A stretch of DNA of 20,292 nucleotides from Planctomycetota bacterium (GTDB lineage Bacteria; Planctomycetota; SZUA-567). The stretch covers positions 1 to 20,292 of the forward strand of contig JAISYD010000304.1 in assembly GCA_031270145.1 (NCBI GenBank). Reading direction: 5' to 3'. The number at the start of each line of letters is the position of its first letter. Position 1 is the first letter of the stretch. The notes beneath the pieces were generated by a model. That model was not told the origin of the DNA. It ran no database searches and was given only the letters and a program-made list of their open reading frames with translations. Both the position numbers and the translations under genes were made by a program. Positions 5,404 through 13,181 of this stretch are shown here, in pieces.

Positions 5404-7326
5404 ATGTCCTTCATCCGCATGACCGCCGGCCAGGCCCTGGTGAAATTCCTCGACCGGCAATACGTATCCTTCGACGGCGTCGAGAACAAGTTCGTTGCCG
5501 GCTACGCCACGGTTTTCGGGCATGGTTTCGTGCTGGGGGTGGGTCAGGCCCTGGAGGCCGATCCGGGCGGCCTCAAGGTCTACATGGCGAAGAACGAGCA
5601 GGGCATGGCGCACATGGCCACTGGTTTCGCCAAGCAGCATAACCGCCGGCAAATCATCGCCTGCGGCTCCTCCATCGGCCCGGGCGCCGCCAACCTGGTC
5701 ACCGCCGCCGGCACCGCCACGGTGAACAACATCCCGTTGCTGCTGTTCCCCGGCGACACCTTTTCCACCCGCCAGCCCGATCCGGTCCTCCAGCAGGTGG
5801 AACTCCCGGAAAGCCTCGCCTGCACCACCAATGACGCCTTCAAGGCGGTCTGCCGCTATTGGGATCGGATCGTCCGGCCGGAAACCCTCATGAGCGCCCT
5901 GGTCAACGCCATGCGCGTTCTCACCGATCCGGCCGGCGCCGGAGCGGTGGCGATCGCCCTGCCGCAGGACGTCCAGGGCGAGGCATGGGATTATCCGGAT
6001 TATTTTTTCCGAAAGCGGGTCCACCGCATCGTCAGGCGGGTCCCGGCCGGGGAGGAACTGGACGCGGCGGCGGCCATGATTCGCGCCAGCCGAAACCCCC
6101 TGTTGATCGTGGGCGGCGGCGTACGCTATTCCGAGGCCGGCGAGGCGGTGGCGGACTTCTGCGCCCGCTTCAACATCCCCCTGGCCGAGACCCAGGCCGG
6201 CAAGAGCGCGGTGAAGTCCAGCTTCCCCTTGAACCTTGGCGGCATTGGCGCCACCGGCAACCTGGCCGCCAACCGCTTGGCCGCCGCGGCGGATCTGATC
6301 CTTGGCGTCGGCACCCGCTTTTCCGACTTCACCACCGCCTCGAAGTCCCTTTTCAACCGGCCGGATATCCCGGTGGTGGCCATAAACGCCTCGAACTTCC
6401 ACGCCATGAAGCTGGACGCCCAGGGCGTGGTCGGCGACGCCAGGGAGGCCATAACCCTCCTGGCCGGCAAGCTGGACGGCTACGCCTCGCAACACGGCGA
6501 CGCCCCCGCCAGGGCCAGGGCGGAGTGGAACAGGGAGATGCGGCGCCTCTCGGCCATCGTTTACCGCCCGGGCTTCGCGCCCGAGGTCGCGGTTGGCGAT
6601 CCGCGCACGGTGGAGGAATTCCACCGGCTCACCGGCAGCGAAATCTGCCAGACCGCCGCCTTGGCCCTGATCCGGGAGGCCATCCCCGCCGACGCAATCG
6701 TCATCGGCGCCTCCGGCAGCCTCCCCGGCTGTCTCCAGCGCATGTGGACGACCGACGTCCGCGATTCCTACCACATGGAATACGGTTATTCCTGCATGGG
6801 CTACGAAATCGCCGCCGCCCTGGGGGCGAAGCTGGCGCAGCCGGAGCGGGAGGTCTACGCCATGGTCGGCGACGGCGGCTACCTGATGCTCCACAGCGAA
6901 CTGGTCACCGCCATCCAGGAGGGGGTGAAGATCAACGTCCTGCTCTTCGACAACGCCGGCTTCGGCTGCATCAACAATCTCCAGATGGGCAAGGGCATAG
7001 GCTCGCTGGCCACCGAGTTCCGGGCCCGCGACGCGCAAGACCGGCTTTCGGGCGGCCTGATGGCCATTGATTACGCCATGTCCGCCCGGGGCTACGGCGC
7101 CGAAACCTATGCCGCCAGGACCATGGCGGAACTCCGTCTGGCGCTTGAGTCCGCCCTGAAGGCCAAAAAGGCCACGCTTATCGACATCAAGGTCCTCCCG
7201 AAGACCATGACCCACGACTACGAGTCCTGGTGGCATGTCGGGCTGGCGGCGGTCAACGCCGGCGAAAAGGGGGAGCGGGCGTACCGGGAGAAAGAGGAAA
7301 AACTGCGGACGGCCAGGCAATATTAG
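5404..7326 (+). CDS. iolD: 3D-(3,5/4)-trihydroxycyclohexane-1,2-dione hydrolase
   Basis: 640 residues, normal for IolD. A thiamine-diphosphate enzyme that hydrolytically opens the cyclohexanedione ring to 5-deoxy-D-glucuronate, the third step of myo-inositol catabolism. The catalytic ThDP-activating glutamate is Glu65 (MAKNEQGMAH), the central domain has the GVGTRFSDF segment, and the cofactor/Mg motif runs from GDGG at residues 489-492 to Asn517 (FDNAGFG), the classical GDG-x(26)-N form. The start has AGGGGG eight bases upstream. It is the first gene of a nine-gene plus-strand run, 50 bp before iolE. Related ThDP enzymes (acetolactate synthase) lack the IolD N-terminal segment and the GFGCINNLQ region seen here. 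Confidence 0.95.
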   Translation: MSFIRMTAGQALVKFLDRQYVSFDGVENKFVAGYATVFGHGFVLGVGQALEADPGGLKVYMAKNEQGMAHMATGFAKQHNRRQIIACGSSIGPGAANLVTAAGTATVNNIPLLLFPGDTFSTRQPDPVLQQVELPESLACTTNDAFKAVCRYWDRIVRPETLMSALVNAMRVLTDPAGAGAVAIALPQDVQGEAWDYPDYFFRKRVHRIVRRVPAGEELDAAAAMIRASRNPLLIVGGGVRYSEAGEAVADFCARFNIPLAETQAGKSAVKSSFPLNLGGIGATGNLAANRLAAAADLILGVGTRFSDFTTASKSLFNRPDIPVVAINASNFHAMKLDAQGVVGDAREAITLLAGKLDGYASQHGDAPARARAEWNREMRRLSAIVYRPGFAPEVAVGDPRTVEEFHRLTGSEICQTAALALIREAIPADAIVIGASGSLPGCLQRMWTTDVRDSYHMEYGYSCMGYEIAAALGAKLAQPEREVYAMVGDGGYLMLHSELVTAIQEGVKINVLLFDNAGFGCINNLQMGKGIGSLATEFRARDAQDRLSGGLMAIDYAMSARGYGAETYAARTMAELRLALESALKAKKATLIDIKVLPKTMTHDYESWWHVGLAAVNAGEKGERAYREKEEKLRTARQY

Positions 7327-7376
7327 CGTTTCGGCGCAATCGCCGCCCCGGCATATTTGATGAATGCGAGATCGCC

Positions 7377-8273
7377 ATGTTCGATCCGAAGCAAGTTGGC
7401 TTGGGAATCGCCCCCATAGCCTGGACCAATGACGACATGCCCGACCTGGGCAAGGAGAACACCTTCGAGCAATGCGTCAGCGAAATGGCCCTGGCCGGTT
7501 TTGCCGGTACCGAAATAGGCAACAAATACCCCAGGAATCCGCTTGTCCTCAAGCGCGCCCTTGATCTCCGCGGCCTCCGGGTGGCCAACGCCTGGTTCAG
7601 CTCCTTCCTCATCACCAGGCCCTACGCCGAGACCGAGGCGAATTTCATCCGCCAGTGCGACTTCCTGGCGGCGCTGGGCGCCGGGAATATCGGCGTTTCG
7701 GAGCAAGGGCACAGCGTCCAGGGCCTGATGGACGCCCCCATTTTCGCGTCGAAACACGTCATGGACGCGGCGGAATGGCGGCTGCTGGCGGACGGCCTGA
7801 ACCGGTTGGGCCGGATCGCCGGGGACAAGGGCTTGAACCTGGTCTACCACCATCACATGGGGACGGTCGTCCAGACGGAGGCGGAGACGGATCGGCTTAT
7901 GGAAAACACCGATCCCGGGCTGGTCGGCCTGCTTTTCGACTCCGGGCATTTCGCCTTTTCCGGGGAAGATCCGCTCGCCATGCTGGAAAAATACGTGAAA
8001 CGCGTGCGCCATGTGCATCTCAAGGATGTCCGCCCGGCGCTGGTCGGGCGGGTGAGGGATGAGCGGCTCAGTTTTCTCAAGGCGGTGCGCTTGGGCGCCT
8101 TCACCGTTCCCGGCGACGGCGGCCTGGATTTCGTTCCCATGTTCAAGGCCCTGGCGGCCGCCGGCTACCGGGGTTGGATGCTGGTGGAGGCGGAGCAGGA
8201 TCCGGCCAAGGCCAATCCCCTGGAGTACGCGCTCAAGGCCAGGAAATACCTCCGCGAGGCGGCGGGCATTTGA
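7377..8273 (+). CDS. iolE: Myo-inosose-2 dehydratase
   Basis: 298 residues, TIM-barrel of the AP-endonuclease-2 family. It dehydrates scyllo-inosose to the trihydroxycyclohexane-dione used by IolD. The N-terminus GLGIAPIAWTNDDMPDLG and the central YHHHMGTVVQT, LLFDSGHFAF and HVHLKDVRP segments are diagnostic of IolE and supply the metal-binding His/Asp/Glu residues; MLVEAEQDP near the C-terminus carries the last acidic ligand. The ATG at 7377 matches the family start; a longer in-frame extension overlaps iolD and has no similarity. The ribosome binding site is weak (GAG six bases upstream), so coupling to iolD translation may matter. Confidence 0.95.
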   Translation: MFDPKQVGLGIAPIAWTNDDMPDLGKENTFEQCVSEMALAGFAGTEIGNKYPRNPLVLKRALDLRGLRVANAWFSSFLITRPYAETEANFIRQCDFLAALGAGNIGVSEQGHSVQGLMDAPIFASKHVMDAAEWRLLADGLNRLGRIAGDKGLNLVYHHHMGTVVQTEAETDRLMENTDPGLVGLLFDSGHFAFSGEDPLAMLEKYVKRVRHVHLKDVRPALVGRVRDERLSFLKAVRLGAFTVPGDGGLDFVPMFKALAAAGYRGWMLVEAEQDPAKANPLEYALKARKYLREAAGI

Positions 8274-8288
8274 AGGGGGAGCTTCTCC

Positions 8289-9074
8289 ATGAAGCTGAAA
8301 AAAAGCGCCTGCATCGAGACTTTGTTCACCGAACTGCCCTGGGAAAAGCGTTTTCAAGCCGCCAGGGAGGCGGGGTTCGATTATGTCGAGTTTTGGAACT
8401 GGCGGGAAAAGGATGTGGGACGGATAAGGCGCCTGGCGGAGGAAGCCGGCATCCCAATCAGCAATTTCAACGGGGACGAGCAGTTTTCGCTTATCGACCC
8501 CGACCAGGCCGGGGAGTACCTCGCTTTTATGGAGCAATCCCTGGCGGTCGCGGTTGAGCTGGGGGCCCAAGCCCTCACCATTCATTCCAACGCCCTGGGA
8601 GAGGGGGGAGTGGTGGTCAGGCGTTACGAGGAGCTTTCCGACGCGGTGAAGCTCTGCGCCATGTTCGCTGCCCTGAAAGCCTGCGCCGCCCTGGCCGAAA
8701 AGAGCGGCGTGACCCTCAATATCGAGCCGCTAAACACCATTGCCGACCATGCCGGCAACTACCTGGCCGGCGCCCGCACCGCCGCCGAGTTGTGCCGCCG
8801 CGTGGCTTCGCCCCGATTGAAAATGGTCTATGACGTCTATCATATGCAGTTGAGCGAAGGAAACCTCCTCAATAACATTTCCACTTATTTCGAGGAGATC
8901 GGCCATGTTCACGTCGCCGACGTTCCGGGCCGGCACGAGCCGGGAACCGGCGAAATAAACTATCCCGCCGTTTTCCGGCATCTGGAGGGGCTGGGCTATT
9001 CCCGGGTGGTCGGCTTTGAGCTTTTCCCCAAGTTCGACACCGCTTCGGCGGTAAAGGCCATCATGAGTTGTTAG
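8289..9074 (+). CDS. Hydroxypyruvate-isomerase-like TIM-barrel protein
   Basis: 261 residues with the same fold as IolE but nearest in pattern to hydroxypyruvate isomerase: NIEPLN with Glu146, VYDVYHMQLSEGNLLNN, GHVHVADVPGRHEPGTGEIN and Glu244 in FELFP. The two glutamates are in the positions of the catalytic pair of Hyi. Hyi interconverts hydroxypyruvate and tartronate semialdehyde; relatives act on other small keto-sugars (for example the OtnI group). In an inositol operon without IolB it might handle a pathway-specific keto sugar, but that is inference. GGGGGAG lies about eight bases before the ATG; the gene starts 15 bp after iolE. I give no gene symbol because the substrate is unsure. 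Confidence 0.8.
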   Translation: MKLKKSACIETLFTELPWEKRFQAAREAGFDYVEFWNWREKDVGRIRRLAEEAGIPISNFNGDEQFSLIDPDQAGEYLAFMEQSLAVAVELGAQALTIHSNALGEGGVVVRRYEELSDAVKLCAMFAALKACAALAEKSGVTLNIEPLNTIADHAGNYLAGARTAAELCRRVASPRLKMVYDVYHMQLSEGNLLNNISTYFEEIGHVHVADVPGRHEPGTGEINYPAVFRHLEGLGYSRVVGFELFPKFDTASAVKAIMSC

Positions 9075-9100
9075 CGGCATTTTCCAGAGGAGGCGTGGAC

Positions 9101-10072
9101 ATGGATTCAAGAGTGTCGGATTTCCTGCGGAAGTTTGGGTCGCTGATCGGACTGTTGCTGCTCTGCCTCTCCCTGACCGTCCTGTCGGATAAGTTCCTGG
9201 GGCTGAAGAACCTGATGAACATCCTCAGGCAGTCCTCCATCACCGCCCTCCTGGCGATAGGAGTCCTTCTTCCCATCCTCACCGGAGGCATCGACCTGTC
9301 GGTGGGGTCGCTCCAGGGCTTCACCATGTGCTTCATGGCCTATATGCTGGCCACGACGCGCCTGGACTCCCTGCTCGCCATTTTCCTGACCCTGGCGGTG
9401 GGGGCGGCGATGGGGCTGGTGAACGGCCTGCTGTTGACCAAGCTGCGGCTCCCCCATCCATTCATTTCCACCCTGGGGATGCAGTATGTGGCCAGGGGCA
9501 TTGCCCTGATCATCACCGACGGCATGCCTATTTCCGGCTTGCCGCCGGAAGTGCGCTGGCTGGGGTCGGGCGATATTTACGATACGTTCCCGGTGAGCGC
9601 CATCCTGGTCATCGTGATATGCGCGGTCTACTATGTCATTCTCAACCATACCCCCTTCGGGCGCTATGTCTACGCCATCGGCGGCAGCCGCGAGGCGGCC
9701 CGGCTTTCGGGGGTGAATGTGGACAGGGTGTTGAATTGGGTGTTTGTCAGCGCCGGCTTCCTCTCGGCCCTGGCCGGAGTGGTGCTGGCCGGCCGGGTCA
9801 ATTCCGGCTATCCCCTGGCCGGCGACGGCGCCGAGCTTGACGGCATAGCCGGGGCGGTTATCGGCGGGGCGTCCCTGTTCGGCGGCGAGGGGACGGTGGT
9901 CGGCACCATGATCGGCGTCCTGATCATGGGTGTGCTGAGGAACGGCCTGAATCTGCTGAATGTGTCGTCCTTCTGGCAGAAGGTGGTCATCGGGGTGGTG
10001 GTGATACTGGCGGTCTGGGTGGATGTGCTTAGAAGGACCTCGGAGTACAAGGCGGCGGCGAAGCGGGTGTGA
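9101..10072 (+). CDS. Sugar ABC transporter permease, RbsC type
   Basis: 323 residues, very hydrophobic, with about eight to ten membrane segments; the first follows a short basic N-terminus (LRKFGSLIGLLLLCLSLTVL). The family landmarks GGIDLSVGS, GRYVYAIGGSREAARLSGV (cytoplasmic ATPase-contact loop) and AGAVIGGASLFGGEGTVVGT are all present. It forms the inner-membrane channel of a CUT2-type importer with the ATPase at 13182 and one of the two binding proteins. The ATG at 9101 has AGGAGG seven bases upstream; the longer frame uses a TTG inside the previous gene. It is the only permease gene in the window, so it probably forms a homodimer serving both binding proteins. Confidence 0.93.
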   Translation: MDSRVSDFLRKFGSLIGLLLLCLSLTVLSDKFLGLKNLMNILRQSSITALLAIGVLLPILTGGIDLSVGSLQGFTMCFMAYMLATTRLDSLLAIFLTLAVGAAMGLVNGLLLTKLRLPHPFISTLGMQYVARGIALIITDGMPISGLPPEVRWLGSGDIYDTFPVSAILVIVICAVYYVILNHTPFGRYVYAIGGSREAARLSGVNVDRVLNWVFVSAGFLSALAGVVLAGRVNSGYPLAGDGAELDGIAGAVIGGASLFGGEGTVVGTMIGVLIMGVLRNGLNLLNVSSFWQKVVIGVVVILAVWVDVLRRTSEYKAAAKRV

Positions 10073-10201
10073 CGCGCGTCCGCCTTCCTCCGCGTTCATG
10101 TCCGCGCTTGCTTCGCGAATGTCGCGCGGCGGGCTTTGCCTGGCGTGGGGTTTGGGATTTTGTCGCTCCCGGAGTTGCTTGTCATTCGAAAGGAGTTGGT
10201 C

Positions 10202-11101
10202 ATGCGTAAGCTCATGGTGGCGTTGTTGACGGCGGCATTGCTTTGCGGAGCCGCCGCGGCCGGGGAAAAGTATCGCGTGTCGATCATCGCCAAGGCCATG
10301 GACAGCGAATGGTGGCAGACGGTCAAGGGCGGCGCCGAGCGGTTCGCCAAGGAAAATCCGGATATGGAGCTGGTGGTCCTGGCGCCCGATCGCGAGATCA
10401 ACGTTCAGCAGCAAATCCAGATCATTGAGGATCAGATCACCAACGGCGTCAGCTCCCTGGTCATCGCGCCCTGCGGAGCCAAGGAGGTCATCCCCACGCT
10501 TGACAAGGCGGCGGCGGAAAAGATTCCGGTGGTCATTTTCGACACCGACGCCGATTGGCCGAAAAAAGAGGCCTATGTCGGATCGAAAAACTACGATGGC
10601 GGCGTCCTGGCCGGCGAATACATCGTCAAGAACCTGCCGGACGGCGGCGAGGTCGGCCTGATAACCGGCGTCATGGGCCACCAGACCCACATTGATCGCG
10701 TGCAGGGCGCCATCGATCAGATTAAGAAAAACCCAAAAATCAAGATCGTCTCGCAGCAACCGGCCAATTCGGAACGGGCCCTCGGCATGACCGTCATGGA
10801 AAACATGCTCACCACCTTCCCGGACTTGGATTTCCTTTTCGCCACCAATGACGAAATGGCTCTCGGCGCCTCCCAGGCCGCCCAGGCCGCCGGCTCCAAG
10901 GTCAAGATCATCGGTTTTGACGGCACCTCCGAGGCCCGCAAGGCCATCAGGGACGGCATCATGGTCGGATCCATCGACGGCAACGCCGGCGGCCTCGGCT
11001 ATGAAAGCGCCAAGGCCGGCTACCAGGTCGCCAAGGGACAGAAACTGCCGGCGATCGTCCCGGTCAGGCTTCTGCTCATAACGCCGGAAAGCGTCAAGTA
11101 G
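10202..11101 (+). CDS. Periplasmic sugar-binding protein 1 (RbsB/IbpA type)
   Basis: 299 residues with a Sec signal peptide (MRKLMVALLTAALLCGAAAA, probable cleavage before GEKY; no lipobox). Two-lobed periplasmic binding protein for the importer. Clear ligand-site landmarks are KAMDSEWWQ, APDREINVQQQ, DTDADW, GVMGHQTHIDRV, TNDEMALGA and GFDGTSE. It is a paralogue of the protein at 12127, about half identical by eye, but the last 60 residues diverge. Where the second protein has the family AQSP segment, this one has Asp259-Gly260-Asn261 in IDGNAGGLG. That suggests a different ligand or a modified hinge. AAAGGAG lies six bases before the ATG at 10202. A strong stem-loop follows the gene. Ligand probably inositol or a related polyol, from context only. 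Confidence 0.92.
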   Translation: MRKLMVALLTAALLCGAAAAGEKYRVSIIAKAMDSEWWQTVKGGAERFAKENPDMELVVLAPDREINVQQQIQIIEDQITNGVSSLVIAPCGAKEVIPTLDKAAAEKIPVVIFDTDADWPKKEAYVGSKNYDGGVLAGEYIVKNLPDGGEVGLITGVMGHQTHIDRVQGAIDQIKKNPKIKIVSQQPANSERALGMTVMENMLTTFPDLDFLFATNDEMALGASQAAQAAGSKVKIIGFDGTSEARKAIRDGIMVGSIDGNAGGLGYESAKAGYQVAKGQKLPAIVPVRLLLITPESVK

Positions 11102-11123
11102 GCGGATGGAAGGCGTGGTTATG

Positions 11124-11158
11124 CCCGCCCCCGCCGGGTTGTTTCCGGCGGGGACGGG
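11124..11158 (+). promoter_or_regulatory. Stem-loop after binding-protein gene 1
   Basis: CCCCGCCGG (11129-11137) pairs exactly with CCGGCGGGG (11145-11153) around GTTGTTT, and after one mismatch CCCG/CGGG adds four pairs. No T run follows, so it is more likely an mRNA 3'-end stabiliser or attenuator than a full terminator. Genes continue in the same direction 24 bp later. Confidence 0.6.
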
Positions 11159-11181
11159 GGAATTGGCGAAGGAGGGCGGAA

Positions 11182-11997
11182 ATGTTGTTCGGCGTCAATC
11201 AGGCCACGCTGGAAAAATGCCGTTTGCCCGAGTTTTTGGCCGCGGCCGGCAAGGCCGGATACGAGATGGTGGAGTTGCGCGAGGAAAAGATCGCGGAATA
11301 CCTGGTGGATCGCTCTATCGGGGATATCAGGGACTTGTTCCGCTTGAACAAGGTGCGTCCCCACACCATAAACGCCCTCGGCATGTCGACCATGCTGGAC
11401 GCCGAGGGCGAAAGGAAAATCCTCAAAGCCGCCGGAGATTTCGCGGCGAAGGCCGCCGCCCTCGACTGTCCCTGGATAGTGGCCTGCCCCGGGGCCAAGG
11501 CAAAAACAACCTCGTGGGACGAGATTGTCGTCCGCTCGGCGAAAACCGTCGGGAAAATGGCCGACATCGCCTGGAAGCGCCGGGTGCGTTTGGCCTTCGA
11601 GTTCCTCGGCTTCGGCTGGAGTTCGGCGCAAACCGTGTCCGAGGCCTGGGCGATCGTCAAGGCGGCCAACCGCGGCAATGCGGGGATCGCCGTCGATTCC
11701 GCCCATTTTTATTCCGGCTCCTCGAATTTGGCGGAAATATCCGCCCTTCCCCGGGAGGCGGTGGCGGTTTTCCATGTCAACGACCTCGTCGACAAGGCAA
11801 AGGATAAAATCGGCGACTATGATCGCGTCATGCCGGGCGAGGGCGTCGTCCCCCTCCGGGACATTGCCAGGGAACTCCGCCGCATCGGCTTTGCCGGAGT
11901 GGCGTCCCTGGAGATTTTTAACCGCGGCTACCACAAGAGGGACCCCCTGGAGATCGCCAGGGCCGGCTTGGGGGGGATGGAGGCGTTCCTCAAATAG
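11182..11997 (+). CDS. iolI: Inosose isomerase (2-keto-myo-inositol isomerase)
   Basis: 271 residues, TIM barrel. It interconverts scyllo-inosose (2-keto-myo-inositol) and 1-keto-D-chiro-inositol, feeding D-chiro-inositol into the pathway. The metal ligands Glu140 (AFEFLG), Asp172 (VDSAHFY), His198 (FHVND) and Glu244 (LEIFN) have exactly the spacing of Glu142/Asp174/His200/Glu246 in Bacillus subtilis IolI, and the loop YDRVMPGEGVVPL matches its EDRVWPGQGAI. The start has AAGGAGG about nine bases upstream. It sits between the two binding-protein genes. Other TIM-barrel isomerases share the fold, but the match in this loop and in SAHFYSGSSN makes IolI the best call. Confidence 0.88.
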   Translation: MLFGVNQATLEKCRLPEFLAAAGKAGYEMVELREEKIAEYLVDRSIGDIRDLFRLNKVRPHTINALGMSTMLDAEGERKILKAAGDFAAKAAALDCPWIVACPGAKAKTTSWDEIVVRSAKTVGKMADIAWKRRVRLAFEFLGFGWSSAQTVSEAWAIVKAANRGNAGIAVDSAHFYSGSSNLAEISALPREAVAVFHVNDLVDKAKDKIGDYDRVMPGEGVVPLRDIARELRRIGFAGVASLEIFNRGYHKRDPLEIARAGLGGMEAFLK

Positions 11998-12094
11998 GCG
12001 CGCGCGGCTATGCTGGCGCGATTGTGCGGTCATGATGTTTTCATGCCCGCCGGGTATAAACAGGGGATGGCATGGCGCCGTCCCGGGGCTTGGG

Positions 12095-12113
12095 CGGGCG
12101 GGGATTTCGCCCG
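12095..12113 (+). promoter_or_regulatory. Small hairpin just upstream of binding-protein gene 2
   Basis: CGGGCG (12095-12100) and CGCCCG (12108-12113) pair around a 7-base loop, ending three bases before the AGGAG ribosome binding site at 12117-12121. It could tune translation; function is inference. Confidence 0.3.
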
Positions 12114-12126
12114 AAAAGGAGAGCGC

Positions 12127-13038
12127 ATGCGTAAATTCATGTTGGCGATGCTGGTCGCGGTCATGTTGTGCGGCTTGTCGCAAGCCGGCCAAAAGCCGGT
12201 CATTGGCCTGGTCTGCAAGGCCATGGACAGCGAATTTTGGCAGGATGTGAAACGCGGCGGCGAAGACGCCAAAAAAGGGCTTGGCGACATCGAATTGACG
12301 GTGATGGCGCCGGATCGCGAGGTGAATGTCCAGCAACAGGTGCAGTTGGTCGAGGATCTCATCACCCAGGGCGTCGCCGGCCTGGCCCTGGCGCCCTGCG
12401 GCGCGCAGGAGCTTATCCCGGTCATGGAAAAAGCCGCCGCCGCCGGCATCCCGGTGGTGTTGGTGGACACCGACGCGCCCTGGGACAAGAAATTGGCCTA
12501 TGTCGGCACCAATAACCTCAAGGGCGGGAACATGGCCGGCGAATACATGGCGGGCAAAATGGGCGGCAAGGGCGATGTCGCCTTCATAACCGGCGTCATG
12601 GGCCACCAGACCCATATCGACCGGGTGGGCGGAGCCGAGGCGGTCTTCAAGAAATATCCCGGCATAAAGATTGTCGCCAAGCAGCCGGCCAACTCCGAGC
12701 GCGCCCTGGCGATGTCGGTGATGGAAAACATCCTCACATCCAACCCCGATCTTGATTTTGTCTTCTGCACCAACGCCGAGATGACCATGGGCGCCTATGA
12801 GGCGATCAAGGCCCAGGGCGCCTCCGCCAAGTTGATGGGCTTCGATTCCGCCACCGAGGTGCTCACCCTCATCAAGGACGGCGAAATTGACAGCTTGATA
12901 GCCCAATCCCCCTACATGATGGGCAAGCTCGGCGTCGAGGCGGTGAAAAAGGCCATTGACGGGGTGAAAATCGACAAGGTGATTGATGTCCCGACCGGAG
13001 TGGTTACCAAGGACAATGTCGGCGATTACTTGAAGTAG
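12127..13038 (+). CDS. Periplasmic sugar-binding protein 2 (RbsB/IbpA type)
   Basis: 303 residues, signal peptide MRKFMLAMLVAVMLCGLSQA cleaved probably before GQKP; no lipobox. It has all the classical landmarks of ribose/inositol-type binding proteins: KAMDSEFWQ, APDREVNVQQQ, DTDAPW, GVMGHQTHIDRV, TNAEMTMGA, GFDSATE and the IAQSPYMMG segment with Gln260, the position of the ligand-contacting glutamine in RbsB. The ATG at 12127 has AGGAG five bases upstream; the longer frame back to 12010 lacks a signal sequence at its start. It is followed by two stem-loops and then the transporter ATPase. The retained canonical pocket suggests it is the standard sugar or inositol receptor of the system. Confidence 0.93.
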   Translation: MRKFMLAMLVAVMLCGLSQAGQKPVIGLVCKAMDSEFWQDVKRGGEDAKKGLGDIELTVMAPDREVNVQQQVQLVEDLITQGVAGLALAPCGAQELIPVMEKAAAAGIPVVLVDTDAPWDKKLAYVGTNNLKGGNMAGEYMAGKMGGKGDVAFITGVMGHQTHIDRVGGAEAVFKKYPGIKIVAKQPANSERALAMSVMENILTSNPDLDFVFCTNAEMTMGAYEAIKAQGASAKLMGFDSATEVLTLIKDGEIDSLIAQSPYMMGKLGVEAVKKAIDGVKIDKVIDVPTGVVTKDNVGDYLK

Positions 13039-13061
13039 GCGTGGCGTTTTCACTAATTGAA

Positions 13062-13103
13062 TCCCGCCATGTCCATTGGCCGACGCCGGTGGATATGGCG
13101 GGA
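13062..13103 (+). promoter_or_regulatory. 19-bp stem-loop between binding protein 2 and the ATPase gene
   Basis: TCCCGCCAT (13062-13070) pairs exactly with ATGGCGGGA (13095-13103). Continuing inward there is one G-U pair, then TCCA/TGGA and TTGGC/GCCGG with two G-U pairs, closing on a four-base CGAC loop. AAA but no T run follows. Likely an mRNA stabiliser for the binding-protein message or a partial attenuator. Confidence 0.65.
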
Positions 13104-13114
13104 AAATCGCCCTT

Positions 13115-13132
13115 GTCCGCCGCTTGGCGGAC
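13115..13132 (+). promoter_or_regulatory. Second stem-loop before the ATPase gene
   Basis: GTCCGCC (13115-13121) and GGCGGAC (13126-13132) are exact arms around a GCTT loop, 12 bp after the larger hairpin. Confidence 0.5.
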
Positions 13133-13181
13133 GCGGCGGAGCGTGGGGTTGGACGCGGCGGTTTCAACGGGAGGTCTCGCC

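Noticed and set aside
5356..7320. A 654-codon minus-strand open frame opposite iolD
   Set aside because: Shadow frame of iolD; no motifs, whereas iolD has its full thiamine-diphosphate signature.
11119..13167. A 682-codon minus-strand open frame opposite iolI and binding protein 2
   Set aside because: Spans two genes with clear family motifs and both intergenic hairpins; a composition artefact.
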